Positions 46,101 through 55,115 of a DNA stretch of 64,000 nt are shown piece after piece. The stretch is from NCBI RefSeq assembly GCF_037042905.1, contig NC_087247.1, positions 45,376,420-45,440,419 on the forward strand, written 5' to 3'. A program made the translations under genes and the position numbers. Numbering within the stretch: the first letter of the stretch is position 1; the number at the start of each line of letters is the position of its first letter. The notes beneath the pieces are model-generated. The model made no database searches and was not told the origin of the DNA. It saw only the letters and a program-made list of their open reading frames with translations. Origin of the DNA: Lytechinus pictus. Taxonomy: Eukaryota > Echinodermata > Echinoidea > Temnopleuroida > Toxopneustidae.

Positions 46101-49100
46101 AAAGCTCTGTTGTGCAAGGCTGTTTTGGGACCAGTCTGTTTCCTGATATACATGAAGTTCATGAACGATATGGAATGCTACATTGACAACGGATCAACCA
46201 TCAGCATGTTTGCAGATGACACAAAACTTGTCCATCCAGTGGCCAATGAAGAAGATATTGATAACATGCAAATGGACATAAACCACTTAAATACTTGGGC
46301 AGAAATGTGGCAGATGAAGTACAATGCTGATATGTGTGGTGTTATGCACCTAGGATTCCACAACCCACATCATACATATCATATGGGAAATGACAGGCTT
46401 CGAGAAACTGAAGAAGAAAAGGATCTTGGTGTACGGATACATTAAGTCTCTCAAGGTCTCAACCCAATGTGCCGCAGCCGCCAAGTAAGCTAATACTTCA
46501 GGGAATGATTAAGAGGAGCTTCACTTACAGAAGTAGAGATGTAATCCTAAAACTCTACAAATCCCTTGTCAGGCCACATTTGGACTATTGTATGCAAGCT
46601 TGGTGCCCATATCTATCTAAAGACATTAAAGTCCTTGAAAAGGTGCAGGCTAGAGCTACCAAACTCATACCCCAATTAAGAGATCTACCCTATGAATCTA
46701 GATTGAAAAGACTAAACCTCACAACATTGGAACATAGGCGGAAGAGGGGTGATCTTATCGAAGCCTATCGTATAATGTCACAGATCGATAACATCAATCC
46801 TGACTTCATGTTTCAGAAAGCAACGTATCAGAGTACCAGAGGTCATTCCCAAAAGCTCAAAAAAACTCATTCCAGACTGGAAACATTTCTTTAGCAAAAG
46901 AGTAATTGATAGCTGGAATAAACTCCCTGAAGAAGCCATCAAATCGTCCACACTCCTCAGCTTTAAACAGAGACTATCAAAATTGGGTTATTAATGGGCT
47001 ACAAAGCCCCCCAAATCCTGCCACACTAATATCTACCTACGTGAAGATGGAAGTGTGGCGCTTCAAGGTATGTTCAAGGTACATGTACATGTATGAACAT
47101 GTACTACCTCAAGCGATGTTTGTGCAGGCTCCACTCCACTTCACTACCGCTACATTACGCTCCACCTACCCGAACATGGAGACCAAAAACTCGCTCTGAT
47201 ATTCCGAGTGACAAAGGTGGGATTTTATGGGGGAAAATAAAAAATTCATGCAATATCACGATCTTTAAAAACAATTAAAACTAATAGTCTTACTTTACAC
47301 ACAGTTTCACTTCTTTTCCATGCTTCTATCAGTCTCAAAATTGGTGATTTAGAGCCAACATGGAGTTCCCCACACGTATTAATAATTCGCTGCCGATTTA
47401 AAAACATCGCATGTGCATGCACGAGGGTCTGAGCTCGGACCAAAGACCTTATAATATATTACTAGACCGAAAGCTGCGTGCGCGTTCAACACAAAACAAA
47501 TGAAATTAAGGCTCCGCCTACCGCGATCATTTGAAGACAAAAATAAGCCCTCATTGACAGTCATGAGCATGAAGATATTCATAATATGGCCTTTTCATTG
47601 GCTAAGAGCGTCATTAATACGCGATTTCCCTGATTCTTTGTCATCGATACTAGTGGTATCGTGTTTCAGAATTAATCATTAATTTGACCTCATTACGTCA
47701 TCTAATTTATTAATTCTGAAACTTTTCTTTCCACACAAAAAATGGACCTACGAACACTCCGGTGAGTATACTGTACGTATAAATTGATATAATCACATGA
47801 ATTCAGTGGACTATTTACACATTTCACTGTATTTTGTGATCTTATGTTATTTCTTTAACAAATTAGAGAATTTGCTATCATTTTTCTGTTAAAGGAAAGC
47901 AAAATTTGGTCTTTGAAATTGAAGTTAGATTGTCATCGTCGCCCAGTGCAGCCTGTATGTTGCTTGCAGTGTTGTGGTTATGCCGCATGTTTGTCTTATT
48001 ATTAATAGAATAGATCTAGGACCTAGATCTAATTTCTAACTTGGTTAACAGCTGAGGATCTAGTCTTGCTTCTTAATCCTACTTACTTTATACTTACTTT
48101 ACTTTTATTCATCGATGCTATCTAGGCCTACCTAATTCAAATCTAGTCATCTAACTTATACTTTCCCAACCCTCGACACTTACCCCCAGGGCTTATGATC
48201 TAGGTCTGTAATTTAGGCTTAGATTTAGGTCTGGGCCTTAACGACTCCGTTTACATGTACGACTACGAGTACATGACTGTCAGTGTCAGTGGACCAAGGA
48301 CTAGATCTAGATCTACTCTCGGTCAATAATGGCAATGAATTTTTAGCCAGGAATAAAAGTCAGAGTCAGACATCAAAAATTTCTAAATCGATATAGATCT
48401 CGGTTTAGAACCGAAGCTTTACTTTCTAGGTCTAGATAGATCGAGAGTCCATTGTTAGTCTAGATCTAGACCTAATTTAGATACCTGAATGCTGTCGCAC
48501 AGCACTGAGTCTCGTTGGACTAGATCTATACTTTCTTAGAAATAGATCTAGACCTGTCCTAGTGCATGAGATTATGAAATTATGTTAAAATCAAATGAAA
48601 TAAGATTCGGAAATAAAAAGATGCAGATTTTTTTATTTTTTTGGGGGGGGGCAGACGTGAAAAAATTTAGAGAAACCTGAAATTCAGAAAGGGAGGGCCA
48701 GAAGCGACCAATATTACCTAGGGCCGTTTTGTGCATTTTCTACAGTAAAATTGAAGGATGTCATGCAATTCTTTTTTTGATGAAGGTTTTCACATTTCAG
48801 CTCCCACCCAAACCCCTCCCCCTATACATACGGCCGTGAAAAAGATCACTTCTTATTATTGTTCTCTCTTTTCTTTCACAAACAGGTTGAGTTTGAAGAA
48901 CAAGAAAAACAGTAGAGGTCTACCTATATGGTTAAAGATGATGATCATAAGTGCATGCATCATTTTGCAGATTCTCATCCAGGTATAAAAGTTAAACTAA
49001 CCCATACAAAATTACAGATACATCACATGCATTGAATGTTAACAATGACTTTACATTAAATAAACATAACCTGAGCCAAAAAGAGGTAGGATCTGTACTG

Positions 49101-52100
49101 AATATACACTTCTTAAATATACAGGCTCTCAAGTCTAAAATAGAACCAATGCCAAAAGTTATGTACCTTGGGCAAATTTATAAAATAAGGTCATGTCCTT
49201 GATCTACTAGTAATTAAATGGCCTTTTTATTTCCTATTTGTTTATAAACAAAGCAATATTTATTTTTCATGTTTTATATTTTATAAAATTCGTTTTCTTC
49301 ATTCTTTAGTGTGATATTCATATTATTTTGTAGATTTACGATTTTTTTTTAAATCTTGTTATTTTACATTTTGTCCAATAGGATGATGCAGTTTTACAAT
49401 TTCAATGGAGGTGATTGACGATGATAAATAATTGGTGAAGTAGGCCTAATAGAACAGTGACTGGACCACAAAGAGAAATACAACCTACAACAGTTATATG
49501 AGTGAGTTAATTAGTGATTATTTTTAATAATGGAGGTTTTTCACATTTTTTTTGGCAACAAATAGACCTGCCTTTGAAAAACCCATTTCAATTTTGTTTT
49601 AAGATTACAGTTAGTGTCGTTTTTAATCACAGATCAAAATATTCTGTGCCACAAAACATATCAACTTTAATTCTGACTATTTATATAATTTACATATGTT
49701 AATTCATATATTCATATTTATGAGAAAACTCTGACATTTTTTCATAAAGTACATGTAGTTATAATGGAGAGTGGTATGTAAACTGCATAGAACAAGTTTA
49801 AGTGATATGCTTTATAGAAGTACAAGTTTATGATTAGTAGATGTAAGATTTCCTATGTTATGTGTTGAAGAAGCATATTGTATAGTCTCACTTTCTTAAA
49901 ACATTTATGTTTTACAAATCATGACAATTTTAATTTAAATTCATTGATTTTCTTTCTCTATTTTTTCAATCTGCAGGACTGGTGTAACAGATGTTTTCAT
50001 TCAAGAAATCCAACAATTCAAATTGAAGAGTCTGACTTAGGAACCACTTGATGAAGATGGAAAAGGGTTTTTTTTTCAAGTCCAATTAAAAAACAAACAA
50101 TTATTATCACAACCCCAAATTCATGACGTATGAAATTTCTTGTTGATTTTCATTAAAACTGGTTGCAAAAGGAGAAGCTATAAACATACAAATAGGAGCG
50201 GCGGAGTGAAGTTGAAAGTGGGGGGGGGCACAGGGAAAATGCTGTATTATGTGAAATTTTTAAGAAGTTGCGAGCGAGCAAAATTTTGACATATTTTAAA
50301 AGAAAATCAAATTTTGTGATAGATTTCAACAAAATATTCAGAATGATATATTTCACCCTTTTCTTTCCTATTCTCTTTTTTTTTCTTGGTCGTGATTAAT
50401 TTTTTTTTTTTTTGGGGGGGGGAAAGAGTCCTTCAAGCCCCCCCTCCATCTGTACGAAACTGTTTATATACCCCCACTCACATGAATTATTAAACTTAAT
50501 GCACAAAGGATATCCTTCATAAGTATATTATAGAAATGAGAATATTGTTTTCTTGTTTCAAAGGGCACTCAACATGGTGACCATAAAACGGGTCTTTCTC
50601 AGGTGAAAGGGGCACAGAACAAGTTCTTTAAGAGCACTTTTCTTGGGTAAAAGGGGGCAGTGATTCGAGAAAGGGCACTTACAAGAAGGTGAGGGGCATT
50701 TTTTAACACATGAAACGGGCTCTCAGATGAAAGGGCACAGAACACGTTTGGGGGGGGGGCACTTTTGGGTAACAAATTGCATACAAGGAAGAGCACTTGG
50801 TAACGCCTAAAAACAGGTTCTCATCAGGTGAAAGGGACACAGTACACGTTCGTGAGGGGGAATTTTTCTTGCATAAAAAGGCACTTTTTCAGTGCTTCAA
50901 AAAGTAGGGGGAACTGTGCCCCCCCCCCCCCAGGATCGCTGTCCAAGCATACAAAAAAAACATTTTCTTTTGGTTCAAAGTATTAACATACGCTTAGGAA
51001 AAAGGTAAAGCTCAATCCTCTGATAATGTGATATTTTTTCTGGCTAATTAATGAATTTCACCACTAACCAGAGAATTCCTTCATGACTTTCATTTGTGTT
51101 CATATAGTATTTGTACAGAGCTAAAATGAAAGGGATTTGGAATTGGCAAAATTCAAAATGAGATGGAGATCGAGAGAGGGAAAGAGTGATGAGAAGTGGG
51201 TTGAAAAGAGATGAGAAAGAAATGGAGAGGCACATATGAAGAGATAATTTAGAGGGAGGGTGGTAAGAGAGCTAGAATGTGGGAAGTAGGAACAAAAGGG
51301 GTGGAAGAGAAATAAGACAAGATTTATGGAAACCAGGAGACAGATAACAAGTGGGAAAAGAAGAAGGAAATATATGAAGTTTAGTTGCAAAAGGGGTTAG
51401 GGCCACTTAGGACCATTCCAAGAAAAAACATGTTTTTATTCTCACTTATTGCAATATTCTTATGAGAAACTAAATTGTCATGATGTACTACCCTATCATG
51501 TGAACAGTGAACATAAAATTGGGTATAAAAGAAATCTACCTGTCTTCAATTTTTTTCTAAACTCCTCAAAAAAAGTTTGGAAATCTGAATTTTGATCAAT
51601 AATCCCTCTTCGGTTTTAGTAAATATCAATGTGTAATTAATATTAATGAATAGAGCATTTAATTCTCTTTAAGATGATACCCTTTATGATATGATTACGG
51701 TTCACATGGAGGTGCAGTGCCTTGAAATGTGGGGCAAGGTCAAAATTCAAAAGCTGCAAAATGGCACAATATTGAAAGTCACTGTTCTTTTTTCCGTGGT
51801 GATGAGCGAGTTTCTCAGCGGTTTTGTTTTTACTTTGACCAATAATTCCTCATCGGTTTTAGTAAATATCAATGTGTAATTAATATGAATGAATAGATCA
51901 TTTAATTTTCTTTAAAATGATACCCTATATGATATGATTATCATTCATATGGAGGTGCAGTGCCTTAAAATGAGGGGCAAGGTCAAAATTCAAAAGTTGC
52001 AAAATGACGCAATATTGAAAGTCACTGTTCTTTTTTCTGTGGTGATGAGTGAGTTTTTCAGTAATTTCTTTTGTTTTCATGCACCTTAACATCAACATTA

Positions 52101-53918
52101 ACATGGAATCAAACACATCTCTGCACAAGCAAAAACATAACAAACAAACATGCATGGGTATTTCAAACAACGACACAAACCATGTTATCTCACAGAACCA
52201 TCACTACAGAAGCAGGGGCTTGGTTTGAATGGATTTTCATCTCTACTGACACAGACAAAAGAACCATGTTCTGTATTGACCCTTCATGATCGACTATTTC
52301 TGCTCTTTTTGCAGCTTTTCGATTCAGACCTCATCCAACACTTTTGAATCCTGCTCTTTTCGTGATGGCATGATCATAACAAGCATGGTATCATGTTAAA
52401 GAGAATTAAATGATCTTTTGAATGATATCAAATATGCATTGTGCAATATTGGGAGTTGGGAGAAAGGAATGGTCAAACTCAGATTTCCAAACCCTTTTTG
52501 CTCGTTTTGCAGCTTTTCAATTCAGACCTCATCCAACACATTTGAATCCTGCTCTTTTCGTGATGACATGATCATAACAAGCATGGTATCATTTTAAAGA
52601 GAATTAAATTATCTTTCGATTAATGTAAAATATGCATTGTTTAAAATTGGGAGTAGGGAGAAATTAATGGCCAAACACAGATTTCCAAACTTTTTTTGAG
52701 AGGTTTATATACTTTAAAAAAAAATTATCATTGTGTACCTAACCCCTTTTGCAAGTAAACTGAAGTGAATCCAATCTCTTTTGATTGAAAAAGTGATTTT
52801 TCTTTGCCACTTCCATTCACGTTTTCATTTGAATTTCAAATTTTCTTTGGTATCATCAGAGTGACTAAAATTTTAGAGGTTTAGAGACAGAAAACTGGAC
52901 AGAAAAATGGACCTAACCCCTTTTGACAAATGAGTTCTTCAGAAGAGTTTAGTTGCAAAAGGGGTTAGGTCCACTCCAAGAAATTTTTTTAATTCTCCCA
53001 TATTGCAATATTCTTATGCGAAACTGAATTTTCATGATACCCTACCATGAGAACATAAAATTGGGTATAAAAGAAATCTACCTGTCTTCATATTTTTTAA
53101 TATATTATTTTCCAAAAAAATTATGTGTGGACCTAACCCCTTTTGCAACTAAACTGAAATGGACCTAACCCCTTTTGAAAAAAAGTGATTTTTCTTTGCC
53201 ATTTTAGTTCACTTTTTAATAGGAATTTCAACTTTTCTATGGTATCATCTTATAGGGCTACTAAAAATCTATACATCGCGTTCGATCAGCGACCGATCGC
53301 ATGCGATGTTTTTAAATCGGCCGTGAAAAATACGTGTGAGGAAAAAGATACTGGCCCAAAATCACCAATTTTGAGGATAACCGGAGGATGGACACGGAGT
53401 GAAATACGGGTGTAGAGTAAGATATTAAGTCATTCATATCCCTCGTTATATTTTTTTCTTTAATTTTTATGATAACCATGATTGCGGTAGTAGCGTTGGT
53501 GAAGTGGAGTGGAGCCTGCACGAACATCGCCTGAGGTAGGTGAAGCGTAGTGTAGCGATAGTGAAGTGGAGCGGAGCCTGCGCTGCACGAACATCGCTTG
53601 AGTACATGTGCATAGCCATTTAGATGTTTTGTCATGTCACTGAAAGTAAATATTTTCCCCCCATAAAATCCGGGATAAAATCCCACCTTTGTCACTCGAA
53701 ATATCAGAGCGAGTTCACGGGCTCGATGTTCGGGTAGGTGAAGCGTAGTGTAGCGGTAGTGAAGTGGAGCGGAGCCTGCGCTGCACGAACATCGCTTGTC
53801 ATGTCACTGAAAGTAAATTAGTGATCGCAAGCATTCTTCTCATTATGATCTGGTCAAACGACAGTCATTGAAATTGAATCTCACTTACCGGGTTATATGG
53901 AGGTGGTTTATCAGTCAT
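31111..53918 (-). CDS. Small proline-rich PPxY membrane protein, four coding exons
   Basis: Exons in transcript order are 53918-53889, 35638-35358, 32913-32835 and 31131-31111, all with GT-AG boundaries. Phases match (0, 2, 0) to give 136 aa. Residues 1-10 carry PPPY (residues 5-8), a WW-domain ligand motif. Residues 11-80 are Pro/Gly/Tyr/Gln repeats of the PGYAPQ type, and a Val-rich NTVVVAQPPP...STVVVHQQ stretch follows. Residues about 111-132 form one very hydrophobic segment (FFFWPWVFVWIIL), leaving a four-residue tail. This suggests a tail-anchored membrane protein whose cytosolic arm recruits WW-domain ligases or coacervating partners; that role is inferred. The family is not recognised. 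Introns of 18.3, 2.4 and 1.7 kb are full of repeats. Confidence 0.72.
31613..31857. mobile_element. hAT-like MITE
   Basis: Inverted ends CAGAGATGAATCCAAG and CCCTGGATCCACCATTG. Flanking octamers TTTTTTAA and CTTTTGAA match at 6 of 8 positions. Interior poly-A and poly-G blocks. It lies in the 1.7-kb third intron. Confidence 0.5.
32835..32913 (-). CDS. PPxY gene exon C (membrane segment)
   Basis: The acceptor tttttttctttgcag|T precedes 32913. The donor CTG|GTAAGAAA ends the exon in phase 0. It encodes H-RRGVNHVLHCIITFFFWP and the rest of the hydrophobic segment, 26 codons plus a split His. Confidence 0.8.
33155..35345. mobile_element. Foldback-type repeat with diverged tandem subunits
   Basis: The reverse complement of 33155-33480 matches 35075-35345 over about 270 bp. 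Shared blocks are agcctggacta, atgaaaaaacaaggt, gtggcatcattcagat, ggccatattgg and tagccaatgtgc. The inner right part holds about six degenerate units of about 190 bp with 'aaaattagttt/atctgtcc...ctatggcggccattttgaattt'. A different dispersed repeat interrupts it at 33676-34020. Confidence 0.75.
33676..34020. repeat. Dispersed repeat, copy B (related to 25512-25860)
   Basis: Colinear with copy A, including ttctcagcaattacacaatttc and ggcacatatttttgatttat. It interrupts a tandem subunit of the surrounding foldback, so it inserted later. Confidence 0.6.
35358..35638 (-). CDS. PPxY gene exon B (Pro-Gly-Tyr repeats)
   Basis: The acceptor gtaatttttcag|AG (35639/35638) follows a T-rich tract. The donor is CA|GTAAGTATC at 35358/35357. 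It encodes 93 residues of PGYPPQQGYPPP-like repeats. A TAA in frame immediately after the donor shows the splice is needed. Plus-strand frames here are shadows. Confidence 0.85.
35740..37582. repeat. Satellite-like array of about 163-bp units inside inverted termini
   Basis: About ten units carry 'tgacctttgaccttggtcatgtgacctgaaactc' and 'tccataaactttcaaagttatgatg', spaced 161-165 bp with two longer steps of about 190 bp. A 518-bp block of three units is repeated almost exactly (anchors at 36741 and 37259). GTCTCGCCTGCA at 35740 is inverted as TGCAGGCGAGAC at 37571-37582, so the array sits inside one element. A shorter relative lies at 59100-59350. Confidence 0.8.
37583..39591. other. Intronic stretch, no exon recognised
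   Basis: Part of intron 1 of the PPxY gene. A loose inverted pair (gtgttatacgggaca at about 38578 and tgtcccgtacgacacgc at about 38744) and a GA repeat (39105-39122) are the only structures noticed. Confidence 0.45.
39592..40304. mobile_element. PIF/Harbinger-like MITE
   Basis: The left end GGTTGTGTTTATTCTTCCAT and inverted right end ATGGAAGCATAAACACGCCC match at about 17 of 20 positions. TTA flanks both sides (39589-39591, 40305-40307). A TTA duplication with GG...TGTTTA ends fits PIF/Harbinger elements. No transposase. Confidence 0.65.
40644..41203. repeat. Large palindrome built of TTCCGAAGGTTCG repeats
   Basis: The left half repeats 'attccgaaggttcgt' and 'gttagtccgaaaacgaaatga'. From about 40895 the right half repeats their complements ('cattatttcgttttcggactaacgaaccttcgg'). 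Each arm is about 270 bp and the outer ends ttcgtaattccgaag/cttcggaattacgaa match exactly. No coding content. Confidence 0.85.
41245..41370 (-). CDS. Possible 41-aa small ORF with signal-peptide-like start
   Basis: ATG at 41370 to TGA at 41247-41245. The first 28 residues (MNPVLVVKTLGVILKFVSLL and on) are hydrophobic, followed by a polar VEADS stretch like a signal-peptidase site. The frame is open upstream without a clear acceptor, and no donor precedes the stop. It may be chance; no family recognised. Confidence 0.18.
   Translation of the reverse strand: MNPVLVVKTLGVILKFVSLLCVFLLGIIRVEADSLEGFYLH
41869..42295. repeat. Inverted repeat of about 430 bp
   Basis: gtgatttcaagttcagtgtt at 41869 is inverted as aacactgaactttaaatcac ending 42295, with ggtgttggtgttg blocks continuing inward about 35 bp. 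MITE-like; duplication not identified. Confidence 0.55.
42611..42910 (-). pseudogene. Captured coding exon, interrupted by a hairpin insertion
   Basis: Removing the 107-bp insertion plus duplication leaves 193 bp from acceptor actgctgcag|T to donor AACAAG|GTAAGA. It has one open frame of 64 codons after a split codon, ending in phase 0. The composition is protein-like (NNSSVYVLVSGANAV, TEAFGLAFYEKHTTNYRQF) and the other two frames have stops. The insertion introduces an in-frame TAG, but its end (GGGTTAG|CTG) supplies a new AG. The parent gene is not recognised. Confidence 0.5.
42803..42901. mobile_element. GC-rich hairpin MITE, CGTATCAG target duplication
   Basis: Two adjacent hairpins of ggagctccggcccgc type, with CGTATCAG at 42795-42802 and 42902-42909. 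An inverted copy of the target octamer (CTGATACG) sits between the hairpins. It interrupts the exon above. Confidence 0.75.
43133..43258 (-). promoter_or_regulatory. Candidate promoter block (CCAAT, CRE, YY1/ATG)
   Basis: The minus strand reads CCAAT (43258-43254), a perfect CRE TGACGTCA (43151-43144), then CCAAGATGGC (43142-43133), a YY1-type start-site motif. The region is richer in CpG than its surroundings. The order and spacing resemble compact housekeeping promoters. The ATG in the YY1 motif opens only 12 codons, so exon 1 may be non-coding. A strong donor GTAAGT lies at 43016-43011. Confidence 0.4.
44120..44955. repeat. Dispersed repeat with 'gtgcccctttcacctgagg' subunits, copy A
   Basis: Degenerate units of about 100 bp built on 'agtgcccctttcacctgaggaggacc' alternating with 'aaaaatgcccc'. 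The sequence recurs inverted at 50195-50942. The open frames it gives are low-complexity by-products. Confidence 0.65.
45151..46994 (+). pseudogene. Degenerate non-LTR retrotransposon ORF2 (jockey/CR1-like)
   Basis: RT sequence in order: a basic linker, LDPSKAAGPDGI, KPGNYRPISLTSVIGK, HGFRKGKSC, YLDLAKAFDTVPHKRL, a disrupted VQG-VLGP block, the FADD catalytic box (46209-46220), RPHLDYCMQAWCP and the terminal FFSKRVIDSWNKLPEE motif with stop at 46992-46994. Breaks: an in-frame TAA at 45482, a frameshift near 46120, a stop at 46443 with return to the first frame, and another shift near 46860. The endonuclease is missing. An older insertion than the fragment at 1-1167, and a different family by sequence. 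Confidence 0.9.
47040..47480. repeat. Dispersed repeat, copy A (inverted relative at 53275-53815)
   Basis: Shares, in reverse orientation, aagcgatgtttgtgcaggctc, ctcgctctgatattccgagtgacaaaggtggg, caaaattggtgatttagagcc and gatttaaaaacatcgcatg with the 53-kb copy. Confidence 0.6.
47595..47741 (+). promoter_or_regulatory. Candidate promoter of the micropeptide gene
   Basis: An inverted CCAAT box (ATTGG, 47597-47601) and a CRE-like TACGTCA (47694-47700) precede the ATG at 47742 by 145 and 48 bp. No TATA box. Confidence 0.35.
47742..47761 (+). CDS. Micropeptide gene exon 1
   Basis: ATG plus 17 bases (MDLRTL and a split Arg) up to donor CG|GTGAGTATAC. A at -3 is favourable. Confidence 0.55.
47742..50051 (+). 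CDS. Single-pass membrane micropeptide, 63 aa, three coding exons
   Basis: Exons 47742-47761, 48886-48982 and 49977-50051 join through GT-AG introns (phases 2 and 0) to an open frame of 63 aa. The N-terminal 24 residues are basic (RTLRLSLKNKKNSRGLP). Residues about 21-38 form one membrane helix (MMIISACIILQILI). The C-terminal arm DWCNRCFHSRNP... ends EESDLGTT. Basic-then-helix topology predicts the N terminus facing the cytosol or matrix. An optional 29-bp exon (49382-49410) would give a 69-aa form with another tail. Nested antisense in intron 1 of the PPxY gene. No family recognised. Confidence 0.6.
48000..48560. repeat. Cluster of AGATCT/CTAG palindromic motifs
   Basis: More than a dozen occurrences of agatct, ctagatct and cctagatct variants in about 560 bp, all in intron 1 of the micropeptide gene. 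Not a regular tandem repeat. Confidence 0.6.
48886..48982 (+). CDS. Micropeptide gene exon 2 (membrane helix)
   Basis: The pyrimidine tract ttctctcttttctttcacaa and CAG precede 48886. Donor ATCCAG|GTATAA. It encodes 32 residues, and the split Arg codon is restored as CGG. Confidence 0.7.
49382..49410 (+). CDS. Optional micropeptide exon (29 bp)
   Basis: The acceptor attttgtccaatag|GAT and weak donor GGAG|GTGATT bound DDAVLQFQW. If used it shifts the last exon to a frame ending TAG at 50038-50040. If the intron is retained, translation ends at TGA right after the exon. Confidence 0.25.
49977..50051 (+). CDS. Micropeptide gene terminal exon
   Basis: A very strong acceptor (tctttctctattttttcaatctgcag). 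In phase 0 it reads DWCNRCFHSRN and on to TGA at 50049-50051. Possible ATTAAA polyadenylation signal near 50152. Confidence 0.55.
   Translation, partial: DWCNRCFHSRNPTIQIEESDLGTT
50195..50942. repeat. Dispersed repeat with 'gtgcccctttcacctgagg' subunits, copy B (inverted)
   Basis: Reverse-orientation relative of 44120-44955. Its outer edge, cagtgcttcaaaaagtaggggg, mirrors ccccactttttgaagcactg of copy A, and it has gcggagtgaagttgaaagtgg at the other edge. Confidence 0.6.
51379..53157. mobile_element. 1.78-kb foldback element with internal duplications
   Basis: AGTTTAGTTGCAAAAGGGGT at 51379 is inverted as CCCCTTTTGCAACTAAACT ending 53157. Inner arms also mirror (gcatttaattctctttaaga near 51655, aagagaattaaatgatcttt near 52397). 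Each arm contains direct duplications of about 195-240 bp. A further forward copy of the terminus lies at about 52949. Confidence 0.7.
53275..53815. repeat. Dispersed repeat, copy B, with duplicated 'gaagtggagcggagcctgc' block
   Basis: Inverted relative of 47040-47480. The unit 'gtgaagcgtagtgtagcg-tagtgaagtggagcggagcctgcgctgcacgaacatcgctt' occurs at about 53538 and 53732, each followed by gtcatgtcactgaaagtaaat. It lies next to the PPxY gene's first exon. Confidence 0.6.
53889..53918 (-). CDS. PPxY gene exon A (start exon)
   Basis: Ten codons, MTDKPPPYNP, with A at -3 of the ATG, ending at a strong donor CCG|GTAAGTGAG in phase 0. Chosen as the start because proline-rich continuity and phase both fit exon B. 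The leader extends upstream (53919 upward) and may contain an unrelated upstream frame ending at 53983. Confidence 0.65.
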
Positions 53919-54970
53919 GATGGTAGTTTCCTCCCGGAGTTTCCTGTACTTTTACTAGTAGGGGGCAAGTATATTCCCGATTCTACCAGAATCTGCAAAA
54001 GATACCTCGCAAAAGTCGAAGCGCAGACAGACTTTCAAACGACGTGAATACCTTCAATCCGGAAGCGCTGCCTGGAAAATGCACTGAAAGGTGTTGGTAG
54101 CTAGCTTGACCTAGTACCGTACCTGCGTTGTGTTGCGATGATAGCCAATTTCGTTTTCGTTCCAGGATACCACACTCCTTGCCAGCACCGTCGACATGAG
54201 ATGGGATGAGATGCTTCTGAAAATTGCATGATAGCACTAAACCGTTATGATATCACCCCCACCATTTCACACACGCACACACACACAAAAAAATCATATC
54301 TCTTGTAAGCTGTTTAGAACGGGTGAAAATATTCGGAAAGTATTATCATTATATCACGCAAATTGAAATAGGATCATATCTGACAGACACAGGTATTAAC
54401 TTCACTGGGAGGGGGCCAGGGGGTGGGGGGGGGGGGAGGGGCAGATTAATTGCTTCCAAGTTCCAAAACATTCAAATTTAGAAACAATTAAGGCCACTGA
54501 GCTGACAAGAGCAGTTGTTACTTTTTGCATCTCTTGATCTTAAATGGATTGATGTTGTTGTTGTTGAAATTTGCATAAAAAGTAGCCCGAGGTATTGAAT
54601 ATGTTAACAATATATGGTTGGAAGCCTAAATATAGCCTTTATATACATAGCCTATCGGAAACGCATGTTGTTCTATTTCACAATAACACGTTACATGTGG
54701 CAAGAAAGGGCGTGGTTCAGACTTAACAATAGGCCTACGACCTTGGTAATATTCTCTAAAAAGCATAATTGGCCTAAATCGTATAAAAATAAAATGAACA
54801 ATCTTGCAATTCATATAAGCCTTAAAAATTTACCATCCCCTGTCAAAGTAGGAACCCTTGATATCTTGATGCAGATCAGACGTACTCTAACTCCTGCCCC
54901 TTAGATAAGCCCCTGCTCATTTTTCAGGAATAGTCGTTATCTATATAGATGCAGCTCAGATGTCTCAATA

Positions 54971-55037
54971 ATGATCTCATCGCTGAATTCGCTCAGATTG
55001 TATTTTCTCAATATCGTCGACAGCGATGCGATTAAAG
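54971..55037 (+). CDS. Possible isolated first exon
   Basis: ATG at 54971 opens 22 codons (MISSLNSLRLYFLNIVDSDA and on) to donor AAAG|GTAAATATT. The obvious next acceptor (gtttcag|ATTAAA near 55758) would stop at once. It could be chance or a non-coding transcript. Confidence 0.2.
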
Positions 55038-55115
55038 GTAAATATTATTTATGTATTTTATTGTTCCAATTCTAATTTTTAAAATGTTGAAAAAAAAAAC
55101 ATAATGCATACTTAA

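Noticed and set aside
45485..46186. Intact reverse transcriptase gene
   Set aside because: Only one segment is open. In-frame stops and frameshifts before and after show the element is dead.
53983..54237. 84-aa minus-strand frame upstream of the PPxY gene start
   Set aside because: It ends before the start codon, has no recognisable domain and most likely lies in leader or promoter sequence.
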